In this document: piece after piece, positions 54,353 to 63,903 of the stretch | Numbering within the stretch: the first letter of the stretch is position 1 | Layout: the number at the start of each line of letters is the position of its first letter | DNA from: Pseudomonadota bacterium | Lineage (GTDB): Bacteria; Pseudomonadota; Gammaproteobacteria; Acidiferrobacterales; UBA6901 | Direction of reading: 5' to 3' | Assembly (NCBI GenBank): GCA_021819085.1 | Contig: JAKASJ010000007.1 | Span: 50,215 to 114,214 of the forward strand | DNA: 64,000 bases | Translations under genes and position numbers: made by a program | The notes under the pieces: generated by a model | The model's database searches: none | Seen by the model: the letters and a program-made list of their open reading frames with translations, nothing else | What the model was told of the DNA's origin: nothing

Positions 54353-56197
54353 ATGCCGCCCGATTCCCGGTCACCGCCCGCTGCTGCCGCAGTCTCTGCG
54401 CAATCCCGGCCGTCTGCCGCTGTGCGGAGGCTGGCGCCGATCCTGGGATTCCTGCGGCCTTACCGTGCACGCGTGGTCCTGGCCTCCATCGCTCTGGTCA
54501 TCGCCGCCGGCACCGTGCTGACTGTGGGCCAGGGGCTGCGTCTGCTGGTGGACCGCGGGTTTGCCGGCGGCAATCCGGCCATGCTCGATCGGATGCTCGT
54601 CGCGCTGCTCGCGGTGGTGGTCGTGATGGCAATCGCTACCGGTGCGCGCTTCTATCTTGTCTCATGGATCGGGGAGCGTGTCAGTGCCGATATCCGCCAG
54701 GCGGTTTTCAGTCACGTGCTCGATCTCAGCCCAGGATTTTTCGAAGTCACGCGCACCGGCGAGATTCTTTCCCGCCTGACTGCGGATACCACGCTGCTCG
54801 AGACGGTTGTTGGCTCATCAGCATCCCTGGCGCTACGCAACCTGCTGCTGTTTGTCGGCGGAATGGTCATGCTCGCGGTGACCAGTCCCAAGCTTACCGC
54901 GCTGGTCATGGTCGGTGTGCCGGTGGTCGTCGTTCCAATCCTTTTTTTCGGACGACGCGTGCGCCGGCTGTCACGTGCCAGCCAGGACAGGATCGCTGAT
55001 GTCGGCGCGTTCGGAGAGGAAACCCTTCATGGCATACGCACGGTACAGGCTTTCTGCCATGAGGACATAGACCGCAGCCGTTTTCGGGAACGTGTCGAGG
55101 CGGCGTTCGCTACCGCCACCCGCCGCATCGGGCAGCGTGCCCTGCTTACCGCATTCGTCATTCTGCTGGTGTTCACCGCCGTCGGTGTCATTCTCTGGAG
55201 CGGCGGCGAGGACGTGATTGCCGGGCGTCTCAGCGCCGGAGACCTGTCGGCGTTCGTGTTTTACTCGGTGCTGGTGGCGGGTTCGGTCGGCGCGATCAGC
55301 GAAGTCGTCGGCGATCTGCAACGTGCCGCTGGGGCCGCCGAGCGCCTGCTGGAACTGCTCGCGACACGGTCCGATATCGTCGCGCCGGTGGTACCGCGCG
55401 CACTGCCGCATCCGCCGCGCGGCGAGATCGACTTCGAGCAGGTCATGTTCCACTATCCAACGCGCCCGGAAGCGGCCGCGCTCGATGCGTTCAGCCTGCA
55501 TGTGCGGCCGGGCGAGCGTCTGGCGCTGGTCGGACCGTCCGGGGCCGGGAAGACGACCGTATTCCAGCTGTTGCTGCGCTTTTACGATCCGCAGGCCGGG
55601 CACGTGCGTCTGGACGGGGTCGACCTCCGCGAGGCGCAACCCGCCGAATTGCGCAGCCGCATCGGGTTGGTGCCACAGGATCCGGTGATATTTGCGGCCG
55701 ACGCGTGGGAGAACATCCGCTATGGACGCCCCGGTGCGAGCGATGAAGAAGTGCACCTAGCCGCCGATGCAGCGTACGCTACGGAGTTCATCGACCGCCT
55801 GCCACGGGGTTTCGACAGCGACCTCGGCGAGCGTGGCGTGCGCCTGTCCGGGGGGCAGCGCCAGCGTATTGCAATCGCCCGCGCCATCCTTCGCGATCCG
55901 GCGGTGCTGCTTCTGGACGAAGCCACGAGCGCGCTCGACGCCGAGAGCGAGCGGATGGTGCAGCAGGCCCTGGAGCGGATCATGGTCGGACGCACGACGA
56001 TCATCATCGCACATCGTCTGGCGACTGTGCTGAAGGCGGATCGCATCGCGGTGATGCTGGAAGGCCGGATCGTTGCCAGCGGACGGCATGAGCATCTGAT
56101 TGCGCAAGGCGGGCTGTATGCGCGCTTGGCGGCACTTCAATTTGGCAATGCCGTGGAGCCCGCGGACGGCGGCGAGGCGATTGTACAGCAGGAGTGA
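54353..56197 (+). CDS. ABC exporter (MsbA-like half transporter)
   Basis: The protein is 614 residues from ATG 54353; an upstream in-frame start gives an arginine- and proline-rich tail without family match. Six membrane helices (about 25-310) include the coupling-type helix DIRQAVFSHVLDLSPGFFEV. The ATPase has GPSGAGKTTVFQLLLRFYDP, LVPQDPVIF, VRLSGGQRQRIAIARAI and LLLDEATSALDAESE. It resembles ABC transporters of the lipid A or multidrug type; the substrate is unknown. Confidence 0.88.
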   Translation: MPPDSRSPPAAAAVSAQSRPSAAVRRLAPILGFLRPYRARVVLASIALVIAAGTVLTVGQGLRLLVDRGFAGGNPAMLDRMLVALLAVVVVMAIATGARFYLVSWIGERVSADIRQAVFSHVLDLSPGFFEVTRTGEILSRLTADTTLLETVVGSSASLALRNLLLFVGGMVMLAVTSPKLTALVMVGVPVVVVPILFFGRRVRRLSRASQDRIADVGAFGEETLHGIRTVQAFCHEDIDRSRFRERVEAAFATATRRIGQRALLTAFVILLVFTAVGVILWSGGEDVIAGRLSAGDLSAFVFYSVLVAGSVGAISEVVGDLQRAAGAAERLLELLATRSDIVAPVVPRALPHPPRGEIDFEQVMFHYPTRPEAAALDAFSLHVRPGERLALVGPSGAGKTTVFQLLLRFYDPQAGHVRLDGVDLREAQPAELRSRIGLVPQDPVIFAADAWENIRYGRPGASDEEVHLAADAAYATEFIDRLPRGFDSDLGERGVRLSGGQRQRIAIARAILRDPAVLLLDEATSALDAESERMVQQALERIMVGRTTIIIAHRLATVLKADRIAVMLEGRIVASGRHEHLIAQGGLYARLAALQFGNAVEPADGGEAIVQQE

Positions 56198-56203
56198 AGA
56201 CTG

Positions 56204-56413
56204 ATGACTGAGGAACGTGGAGAGAAAATCAGCGACGGCGAGAAGCGCCGTCTTGCGGAAGCCGTGAAGGCGGCATGCATCCAGGCGGCGCTTTCGGGCT
56301 ACGAGGATGCCGGCGTGAGCGGCCTGTGTCACGAAGGTGCCCTGGAATATGCCCTGGACGCGATCCGGATGCTGGATGTCCAGACGGTGATCGACAGTCT
56401 GCTCGAGCATTGA
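56204..56413 (+). CDS. Small conserved protein, 69 residues
   Basis: It starts six bases after the ABC exporter gene and is probably cotranscribed. It is a helical protein with EAVKAACIQAALSGYEDAGV and GLCHEGALEYALDAIRML. I recall similar short proteins in proteobacteria, sometimes named acetyltransferase without evidence, but they have no acetyltransferase fold. The function is unknown. Confidence 0.7.
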   Translation: MTEERGEKISDGEKRRLAEAVKAACIQAALSGYEDAGVSGLCHEGALEYALDAIRMLDVQTVIDSLLEH

Positions 56414-56503
56414 GCTGGCAGTGCGACCCGTTCCGATCCGCAGGCCCTGGCGCAGCCCGCTACCTCGATGAGCCGATGAGGTCAGGCTCGGTCCGGCCTC
56501 GGC

Positions 56504-56845
56504 TCATTCGTCCTGCAGACGGTTGATCTTGGCGGCGCAGATGAAGTCATTCTCCGAAAGCCCGTTTACAGAGTGAGTGCTGTAGCGCACGTGGCAGCGG
56601 TTGTAGCCGACCTCGATGTCCGGATGATGGTCCTCGCGGTGCGCCACCCAGGCAAGCGCATTCACGAATGCCATGGTCTCGTAGTAGTTTCCGAACCGGT
56701 AGCTGCGTTCGATCGAAGTTGCAGCATCGTTGAGCGACCAGCCGGGCGTGTGTGCGAGCAGTGATTGCGCCTGTTCGCGACCCAGAGGCAAAGCACCCGG
56801 CGTGCACGCCTGGCAGTGTTTCCGGCTGAGATCGGTGATGGTCAT
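56504..56845 (-). CDS. phhB: Pterin-4a-carbinolamine dehydratase
   Basis: The protein has 113 residues with an intact active site: NALAWVAHREDHHPDIEVGY and VRYSTHSVNGLSENDF. It regenerates the pterin cofactor of aromatic hydroxylases. It differs from the carboxysomal acRAF protein at 27803, which lacks these histidines. No phenylalanine hydroxylase is seen in the window. Confidence 0.93.
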   Translation of the reverse strand: MTITDLSRKHCQACTPGALPLGREQAQSLLAHTPGWSLNDAATSIERSYRFGNYYETMAFVNALAWVAHREDHHPDIEVGYNRCHVRYSTHSVNGLSENDFICAAKINRLQDE

Positions 56846-56855
56846 GATGCCGATG

Positions 56856-57164
56856 CTAGAACTTGTAGTACCTGTCGTCCAGGTATTTCACGATATCCTG
56901 TTGCTGGCTGCCACTGAGCATTCTGGTGAGCTGGGTATTGCAGCTTCCAACCTGGCGGTACAGGCCTTTGATGCTGTGGACGTGGCGCCCCTTGCGCACG
57001 AAGATCACCGATCCGTCGCCTCCGAATTGGGAGGCATGACACGCCGCGCAGCGGCCCTGATAGAGTTTTTTACCGAGCGCGGAGTTGCCCGGCAGTGTCG
57101 TGGTGGCTTGGGCCAGTGCTGACCCGCCAGCCAAAAGCAGAAGGATGGCGATCGATTTGAACAT
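56856..57164 (-). CDS. Small periplasmic cytochrome c
   Basis: The protein is 102 residues from ATG 57164 behind GGAGGG. A signal peptide (FKSIAILLLLAGGSALAQA) is followed by one heme site CAACH and a later methionine (RMLSGSQQQDIVKYL). It is a class I monoheme cytochrome of unknown partner, with TTTLPGNSALGKKLYQGR as the mature start. Confidence 0.88.
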   Translation of the reverse strand: MFKSIAILLLLAGGSALAQATTTLPGNSALGKKLYQGRCAACHASQFGGDGSVIFVRKGRHVHSIKGLYRQVGSCNTQLTRMLSGSQQQDIVKYLDDRYYKF

Positions 57165-57200
57165 GGTTTGGCCCTCCATTGGCATGAGCCTGGACGGACT

Positions 57201-58445
57201 TCAGGATGCCAGCGCCTCCAAATGTGCGATGCGCACCGGTGCCGGCGGGTGTGAGTCGTAAAATGCCGAGTAGACCGGGTCGGGGGTGAGTGTGCTGGCG
57301 TTTTCCCGGTAGAGCTTGACGAGGGCGGTGATCATCGCGCGCACGTCGGCCTGCTCGGCGGCATAGGCGTCGGCCTCAAACTCATGGCGCCTCGAACTCC
57401 ATGAGTGCAGCGGCTGCAGGAAGAACGCAAATACCGGACCGGCCATGAGGAACAGCGCCAGTGCCGCGTAGGTAGAGGGATGGGACATACCGAGTCCCTG
57501 ATAGAACCACGCCTGGCGCATCAGCCACGCAAGCAGATACAGACCGGCGAGGGCCAGACCGAAGGTCATGAGCAGGCGCTTGAGAACGTGATGGCGGCGG
57601 AAATGGCCGAGTTCGTGCGCCAGCACTGCCTCGATTTCGGCCGCAGCCAGTGTTTCGAGCAGTGTGTCGAAGAACACGATGCGCTTGTTTTTTCCGAAAC
57701 CGGTGAAATAGGCGTTGCCGTGAGCTGACCGGCGCGACCCGTCCATGACGAAGATTCCACGGCTGCGGAAGCCGGTGCGCTCGAGCAGTGACTGGATGCG
57801 ATCTTTCACGTGCGCGTCTTTCAGCGGCGAAAACTTGTTGAACAGCGGCGCGATGAGCACCGGGTAGGCCCATACCATGGCCAGGGTGAATCCGCTCCAG
57901 AGTGCCCAGACATAAAGCCACCACAGCCGTCCCATTGCCTGCATCAGCCACAGTACCGCGAAGATGAGCGGCGCTCCGATGACAACGAGCAGTAGCGCCT
58001 GCTTGAGCAAGTCAGCGATGAACAGGCGGACGGTGGTCTTGTTGAAGCCGAAGCGCTGTTCGATGACAAAGGTCTGATAAATGGAAAATGGCAGGTTCAG
58101 TGCGCTCGTGACCAGGATAAGACTCAGGATGAACGCGCTGCCGGTAACGACCGACCCGAGTCCGGGGCCGCGCCACATCCGGTCCAGGAGTTCCAGTCCG
58201 CCGCCGAGAGTCCACAGGACCAGCAGCAGAGCGCCGGCGACATCGTCGATCAGGCCGAGCCGAGTGCTGGCAACCGTATAGTCGGCCGCCTTCCTGTGGT
58301 CGGCAAGCGGGATGCGGTCCCTGAATGCCGGCGGGACATGCTCGCGATGCGATTGTACGTGGCGCATGTGGCGCCAGCCGAGCCAGATCTGGACCAGGAG
58401 CATGGCGGCGAGTGCGCCCAGGAAAAGTACGGAAAAGCCGTTCAT
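57201..58445 (-). CDS. M48 membrane metallopeptidase (Ste24/HtpX-like)
   Basis: The protein has 414 residues with several membrane helices. It has VLAHELGHFRRHH (zinc site) and the second glutamate in EFEADAYAAEQADV, like CAAX prenyl protease 1 (Ste24) homologues in bacteria. It probably acts in membrane protein quality control. Head-to-head with orn. Confidence 0.92.
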   Translation of the reverse strand: MNGFSVLFLGALAAMLLVQIWLGWRHMRHVQSHREHVPPAFRDRIPLADHRKAADYTVASTRLGLIDDVAGALLLVLWTLGGGLELLDRMWRGPGLGSVVTGSAFILSLILVTSALNLPFSIYQTFVIEQRFGFNKTTVRLFIADLLKQALLLVVIGAPLIFAVLWLMQAMGRLWWLYVWALWSGFTLAMVWAYPVLIAPLFNKFSPLKDAHVKDRIQSLLERTGFRSRGIFVMDGSRRSAHGNAYFTGFGKNKRIVFFDTLLETLAAAEIEAVLAHELGHFRRHHVLKRLLMTFGLALAGLYLLAWLMRQAWFYQGLGMSHPSTYAALALFLMAGPVFAFFLQPLHSWSSRRHEFEADAYAAEQADVRAMITALVKLYRENASTLTPDPVYSAFYDSHPPAPVRIAHLEALAS

Positions 58446-58511
58446 CGGTCAGGCAGTGATATCATGGAGTGCTGACGCAGTTTAGCATCAAGCGAAACCG
58501 GGAGAAAACGC

Positions 58512-59060
58512 ATGCCCCAGGATCCTAATGCTCTGGTCTGGATAGACCTGGAGATGACGGGATTGAGACCAGAGTCGGACCGCATCATCGAGATCGCAAC
58601 GGTGATCACCGACAGCGAACTCGAGATTATCGCCCAAGGCCCGGTGCTGGCCATTCACCAGCCCGAGGACGTGCTTGCGGCCATGGACGATTGGAATACC
58701 CGGACCCACCAGGCGAGCGGCCTGGTCGGGCGCGTCCGGGCTTCGACGCTTGGCGAGGCGGATGCGGAAAAGCAGACGCTGGCGTTTATTCAGCGCCATG
58801 TGCCGAAAAACCGCTCACCGCTTTGCGGCAACAGCATATGCCAGGATCGGCGGTTCCTGGCGCGTTTCATGCCGCAACTCGAATCCTGGTTGCATTACCG
58901 CAACCTCGATGTGAGCTCACTAAAGGAACTAGTGAAGCGCTGGAGGCCCGGCTTGTACAGTGGCTTTGAAAAGAAGAACAGCCACAAGGCATTGGACGAC
59001 ATCATGGAGTCGGTCGCGGAGCTGCGCTATTACCGCGAGCATTTCCTGCGTCTTTCCTGA
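58512..59060 (+). CDS. orn: Oligoribonuclease
   Basis: The protein has 182 residues of the DEDDh exonuclease type: [40 protein letters not shown] and [20 protein letters not shown]. It degrades dinucleotides, including pGpG from c-di-GMP, which links it to the GGDEF-EAL proteins in the window. Confidence 0.97.
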   Translation: MPQDPNALVWIDLEMTGLRPESDRIIEIATVITDSELEIIAQGPVLAIHQPEDVLAAMDDWNTRTHQASGLVGRVRASTLGEADAEKQTLAFIQRHVPKNRSPLCGNSICQDRRFLARFMPQLESWLHYRNLDVSSLKELVKRWRPGLYSGFEKKNSHKALDDIMESVAELRYYREHFLRLS

Positions 59061-59080
59061 CGTCCGGACCAGGCAGCCGC

Positions 59081-60163
59081 TCAGGCCGCAGACCCGCAGC
59101 GTTGCCGGGCAAGAGCCCAGCGTACGTGTTCACGCACCAGCTCCGAGGGATGGTCGGCGCGGCCCTCGAGTGCCGCGGTCACGGCGACATCCGCCGGCGC
59201 ATTGCCGAGCGCGACCGCAACGTTGCGCAGCCAGCACTCGTAGCCGGTGCGCCGGATGGCAGAGCCCTCGGTACGACGCCGGAATTCCTCCTCGCTCCAG
59301 GAAAAGAGTTCCACCAGCTGTGGTGAATCCAGCCCGTGACGCGGCGCGAAATCGGCGATGGTGCTTGTCGTCGCGAGACGGTTCCACGGGCAGACGATTT
59401 GGCAGTCGTCGCAGCCGTAGATGCGATTTCCAATCAGCGGGCGCAGTTCGACCGGGATGGCGGTGCGCAGTTCGATGGTGAGGTAGGAGATGCAGCGGCG
59501 GGCGTCGAGTTCATAGGGAGCTACAATGGCGCCCGTCGGGCAGGCATCGATGCAGCGGCGGCAGCTGCCGCAGTGTTCAGTCGCGGCGTTGTCGGCAGGC
59601 AGAGGCAGGTCGGTGTACAGTTCTCCCAGGAAGAACCACGAACCGGCGTCACGGTGAATCAGGTTCGTGTGCTTGCCGATCCATCCGAGGCCGGCGTTGC
59701 GTGCCAGCGCTTTTTCCAGTACCGGTGCGCTGTCGGCAAAGGCGCGGTATCCAAAGGCGCCGACAACCGATTCGATGCGGTCCGCCAGTGCCTGAAGGCG
59801 GGTGCGCACCAGCCGGTGGTAATCCCGTCCCAGCGCGTAACGGGCAATGTAGGCGAGCGTGGGATCAGCAAGGACCTGCGGCATGCCGGCCGCGCCCGGC
59901 GGCAGGTAGTTCATGCGCACCGATATCACTCGCAGCGTTCCCGGTACGAGGTCCGCAGGCCGGCTGCGCAGCGTGCCGTGGCGCTCCATATAGGACATTT
60001 CTCCATGCCGGCCCCGTGCCAGCCAGTTCAGCATGTGCAGTTCATCCGGGCCGAGCTCGGTATCCGCGAAGCCGACCTGGTCGAAACCGAGCGCCAACGC
60101 CCACGCCCTGATGTCCTGTGCCAGGTGTCGGGGGTCGAGCTTTTGCATTGGAGCAATCGCCAT
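59081..60163 (-). CDS. queG: Epoxyqueuosine reductase
   Basis: The protein has 360 residues. It has two 4Fe-4S clusters (CGSCRRCIDACPTGAI and CDDCQIVCPWNRLA) and a cobalamin-binding first half (HLAQDIRAWALALGFDQVGF). It carries out the last step of queuosine synthesis in tRNA. Head-to-head with nnr, 19 bases apart. The start could be five codons later (MQKLDPRHL). Confidence 0.96.
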   Translation of the reverse strand: MAIAPMQKLDPRHLAQDIRAWALALGFDQVGFADTELGPDELHMLNWLARGRHGEMSYMERHGTLRSRPADLVPGTLRVISVRMNYLPPGAAGMPQVLADPTLAYIARYALGRDYHRLVRTRLQALADRIESVVGAFGYRAFADSAPVLEKALARNAGLGWIGKHTNLIHRDAGSWFFLGELYTDLPLPADNAATEHCGSCRRCIDACPTGAIVAPYELDARRCISYLTIELRTAIPVELRPLIGNRIYGCDDCQIVCPWNRLATTSTIADFAPRHGLDSPQLVELFSWSEEEFRRRTEGSAIRRTGYECWLRNVAVALGNAPADVAVTAALEGRADHPSELVREHVRWALARQRCGSAA

Positions 60164-60182
60164 TAATCTCTATCATACCGCC

Positions 60183-61679
60183 ATGGAGGAACTGCCCGAA
60201 GCGCTGTACAGCACCGTGCAGGCGCGCGAAATCGACCGGCGTGCCATGCTCGATCGCGGCCCGCTCGCCGAGCCGCTGATGGAGCAGGCCGGTGCGGCGG
60301 TGTTCGATCTGTTGCGCCGGCGCTGGCCGCGGGCGCGGTGCGTCGCCGTGGTCTGCGGGCCTGGCAACAACGGCGGTGATGGTTACGTGGTCGCACGCCT
60401 GGCACAGGCTGCAGGCATTGCAATTCAGGTCATGTGCCCGGGCAAACCAGGCAGCCTGGCGGGCGACGCCGCGATTGCCCGCGAGCGGCTGCTCGCCTGC
60501 GGCGTGTCGGTACAGCCACTGTGTACCGCTGATCTGGCGCGCGCCGACGTGGTGGTCGATGCGCTGTTCGGCACGGGTCTGGAGCGCACGCTTCAGGGTG
60601 AGTGGCTGGCAGCGGTCGAAGCCATCAACGGCTGCGGTTTGCCGGTGCTATCGGTCGATCTGCCCTCCGGCCTGCATGCCGACAGCGGGCGCGTTCTTGG
60701 GGGTGCGGTGCGCGCGGCGGCGACTCTCGGGCTGATCTGCCTGAAGGCCGGGATGTTTACAGGTTGCGGGCGCGAATACTGCGGAGACATTCTTCTCGAC
60801 AACCTCGGGGTGTCTGCGCAGAGCATGGCGGCGGTAGCGCCGCTTGCACGGCGCATCTCGGCGGACAGCCTGCAGGGCCTGCTGCACCCGCGTGCACGCC
60901 ACGCACACAAGGGCGATGCCGGCAGAGTACTGGTGGTTGGCGGAGGACCGGGCATGGGAGGTGCGGTGCACCTCGCCGGTGCGGCAGCGTACCGCGCCGG
61001 GGCCGGGCTGGTTACCGTCGCTACGCACCCCGCGCATGCGGCCTGTCTCAACCATGCGCGGCCTGAACTCATCGTGCATGGCATCGATGCAGCTGACCGT
61101 TTGCGTGCCCTGCTGGCGCGGGCAGACGTGATCGCAGTCGGTCCGGGCCTCGGCCAGGACGCCTGGGCGCGGGAATTATGGCAAGTGGTGCGCGAAAGCC
61201 ACCAGCTTCTGGTGGTCGATGCCGATGCGCTGAATCTGCTTGCCGCCGCCCCGGAGGTGCGTGACAGCTGGGTCCTGACGCCGCACCCGGGTGAGGGCGG
61301 GCGGCTGCTGGGCTGTAGCACCGGCGATGTGCAGAACGACCGGTTTGCGGCAGTACGCGGGATCGTCAGCCGCTTCGGTGGAGTGTGCGCGCTCAAGGGC
61401 TCGGGCAGCCTGGTGGCGGGTGGCGGGGACGATCCCGTCTGGCTGTGTGATCGTGGCAACCCGGGGATGGCGAGCGGTGGAATGGGCGACGTGCTGACCG
61501 GCGTCATTGCCGGGCTGGTGGCGCAGGGCGTGGCTGCGCTGGATGCCGCGCGCATGGGAGTCTGGTGTCATGCCGCTGCTGCCGACGAAGCCAGTGCGCT
61601 CGGCGGCGAGCGCGGCCTGCTGGCGCAGGATCTGTTACCCCGGGTCCGTTCGCTGGTCAACGCGCTGGTGGATCCGTGA
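60183..61679 (+). CDS. nnr: Bifunctional NAD(P)HX epimerase/dehydratase
   Basis: The protein has 498 residues from ATG 60183. The N-terminal epimerase half has RCVAVVCGPGNNGGDGYVVA and VVDALFGTGLER. The C-terminal ADP-dependent dehydratase half has GRVLVVGGGPGMGGAVHLAG, AVGPGLGQD, VVDADALNLLA, and NPGMASGGMGDVLTGVIAGL. It repairs hydrated NAD(P)H. Its stop overlaps tsaE (GTGA). Confidence 0.96.
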   Translation: MEELPEALYSTVQAREIDRRAMLDRGPLAEPLMEQAGAAVFDLLRRRWPRARCVAVVCGPGNNGGDGYVVARLAQAAGIAIQVMCPGKPGSLAGDAAIARERLLACGVSVQPLCTADLARADVVVDALFGTGLERTLQGEWLAAVEAINGCGLPVLSVDLPSGLHADSGRVLGGAVRAAATLGLICLKAGMFTGCGREYCGDILLDNLGVSAQSMAAVAPLARRISADSLQGLLHPRARHAHKGDAGRVLVVGGGPGMGGAVHLAGAAAYRAGAGLVTVATHPAHAACLNHARPELIVHGIDAADRLRALLARADVIAVGPGLGQDAWARELWQVVRESHQLLVVDADALNLLAAAPEVRDSWVLTPHPGEGGRLLGCSTGDVQNDRFAAVRGIVSRFGGVCALKGSGSLVAGGGDDPVWLCDRGNPGMASGGMGDVLTGVIAGLVAQGVAALDAARMGVWCHAAAADEASALGGERGLLAQDLLPRVRSLVNALVDP

Positions 61680-62131
61680 GCGTGGTGCTCCGCGTGGCGG
61701 ATGAGCAGGGCATGGAATCGCTGGGTGCGGCGATTGCCCCGCGGCTGCGGGCCGGGCAGGCGATATTTCTGCACGGTGAACTCGGTGCCGGCAAGACCAC
61801 GATGGTCCGTGGCGTCCTGCGCGCCCTGGGTTACGCGGGGTCGGTGAAAAGCCCCACCTATACCCTGGTCGAACCTTACGATTTCGGGCATTTTCGAATG
61901 TATCATTTCGATCTCTATCGAATGGAAGATCCCGAGGAACTGGAATTTCTCGGAATCCGTGATTATTTTCAGGGAGAGGGAGTATGTATCGTGGAGTGGC
62001 CGGAGCGTGGCGTCGGCATCCTGCCGCGTCCGGATGTTGACGTTTTTATAGACAGGGTTGATCATGCGCGCAGCGTGCGACTGGTTTCCAACAGCGACGA
62101 CGGGGCAGTACTTCTGAGCGGTCTGGAATGA
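61676..62131 (+). CDS. tsaE: tRNA threonylcarbamoyladenosine ATPase TsaE
   Basis: The protein has 151 residues with a GTG start overlapping the nnr stop. It has Walker A GELGAGKTTMVRGV, SPTYTLVEPY, HFDLYRMEDPEELEFLGI and VEWPERG. It is part of the t6A37 tRNA modification machinery. Its stop overlaps amiC (ATGA). Confidence 0.95.
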   Translation: MSVVLRVADEQGMESLGAAIAPRLRAGQAIFLHGELGAGKTTMVRGVLRALGYAGSVKSPTYTLVEPYDFGHFRMYHFDLYRMEDPEELEFLGIRDYFQGEGVCIVEWPERGVGILPRPDVDVFIDRVDHARSVRLVSNSDDGAVLLSGLE

Positions 62132-63465
62132 GACCGGCACGCGTTTTCTTCCTTTTGATTCTCCTGGCTTTCCCTGTGTCCTGCTGGGCCCGCCTGGTAT
62201 CCGTTGAAAATGTCCGAATGTGGCCCGCGCCGGATTACACCCGCCTGGTGTTCGACCTGAGCGGATCGCTCAATTACCGGCTGTTCATGCTCAAGGATCC
62301 CTACCGTGTGGTGATCGACCTCCACAACGCACGCCTCGGCGGGCCCCTGCCGCGGCTCGGAAGCGGGAGCGCGATCGTCTCGGACATGCGCAGCGGCCCG
62401 CGCGCGAACCACACGGTGCGCATCGTCGTTGATCTCAAGATCGATGCCCAGCCCCGCAGCTTCCTGCTGAAGCCGGCCGGCCCGTACGGCCATCGCCTGG
62501 TGGTGGACCTTTATGATGCTGCAAAGGCGGCGCGGGAACGCGCCCGGCTCAGGGCGCAGGCAGCGGCGCCGCCGTCGCGGGAATTTGTGGTCGTCATCGA
62601 CCCCGGACATGGCGGCGATGATCCGGGAGCGACCGGCCATCTGTACGGCACGCAAGAGAAGACGGTGGTGCTCGCGATCGCGCGTGATCTGGACCGGCTT
62701 GTGGCTGCACAGCCGGGAATGAAGGCGATCATGACGCGTACCGGCGACTATTATGTTCCGCTGGTGACACGCAGGCGCATGGCCAAGGGGGCGGACGTAT
62801 TCATTTCGATCCATGCGGATTCCATGCCGGGCCGCATCGTCGATGCCCATGGAGCTTCGGTTTATGCCCTGTCCGAGAAGGGCGCCACCAGCGCCCTTGC
62901 TAGAGCGCTGGCCAGCGATGAAAACGAATCCGACTGGATCGGAGGAGTGAATCTGAACAACGTGGAAAGCGGTGTTGGCCAGGTTCTGGGGGACCTGACC
63001 AAATCGGCGACCATCGCCGACAGTGTGAGGCTCGGCGATGACATGCTTCCCTATCTGCGCGGGGTAGCGCCGCTGCATTCGAACAAGGTCGAGCAGGCCG
63101 GATTCGTGGTGTTGGAATCGCCCGTTCCGTCGGTTCTTATCGAAACCGGTTTCATTTCCAATCCTGCGGATGAGCGCAAACTGCGCAGCAAGCGATTCCA
63201 GGAACGCACCGCCAGAGCGATATTCGACGGGCTGGAGCGGGCCGAGCCCTGGCTTCTGGCAAGGCGCGGTGTCCCGATCAGGACGGCACGGGCACCGAAG
63301 CCGGTCTTCGACCAATACGTCGTGCGCCCCGGAGACACCCTCACGGCCATCGCGCAGCGCCATGACGTGTCCGTGACCGCGTTGCGTGACGTCAATGGTC
63401 TCAGGGGCAGCAATATCCGCATCGGCCTGAGGCTGCGCATCCCGGTGCCCGGAGACCGCGGCTGA
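62128..63465 (+). CDS. amiC: N-acetylmuramoyl-L-alanine amidase
   Basis: The protein has 445 residues. A signal peptide (ARVFFLLILLAFPVSCWA) is followed by an AMIN domain (about 20-130), an Amidase_3 domain with VVIDPGHGGDDPGATG, IHADSM and a catalytic glutamate near VLIETGFISN, and a C-terminal LysM repeat (VRPGDTLTAIAQRHDVSVTA). It splits septal peptidoglycan. AmiB and AmiC are hard to separate; the symbol is approximate. Confidence 0.92.
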   Translation: MRPARVFFLLILLAFPVSCWARLVSVENVRMWPAPDYTRLVFDLSGSLNYRLFMLKDPYRVVIDLHNARLGGPLPRLGSGSAIVSDMRSGPRANHTVRIVVDLKIDAQPRSFLLKPAGPYGHRLVVDLYDAAKAARERARLRAQAAAPPSREFVVVIDPGHGGDDPGATGHLYGTQEKTVVLAIARDLDRLVAAQPGMKAIMTRTGDYYVPLVTRRRMAKGADVFISIHADSMPGRIVDAHGASVYALSEKGATSALARALASDENESDWIGGVNLNNVESGVGQVLGDLTKSATIADSVRLGDDMLPYLRGVAPLHSNKVEQAGFVVLESPVPSVLIETGFISNPADERKLRSKRFQERTARAIFDGLERAEPWLLARRGVPIRTARAPKPVFDQYVVRPGDTLTAIAQRHDVSVTALRDVNGLRGSNIRIGLRLRIPVPGDRG

Positions 63466-63546
63466 ATGGCCGCCGGCACCACGCAATCCGTCGATTTCAG
63501 ATTGAGCAAAAACTACGGCCTATCAGAATAACGGGAGAAAGGGGAA

Positions 63547-63876
<330 letters not shown>

Positions 63877-63903
<27 letters not shown>
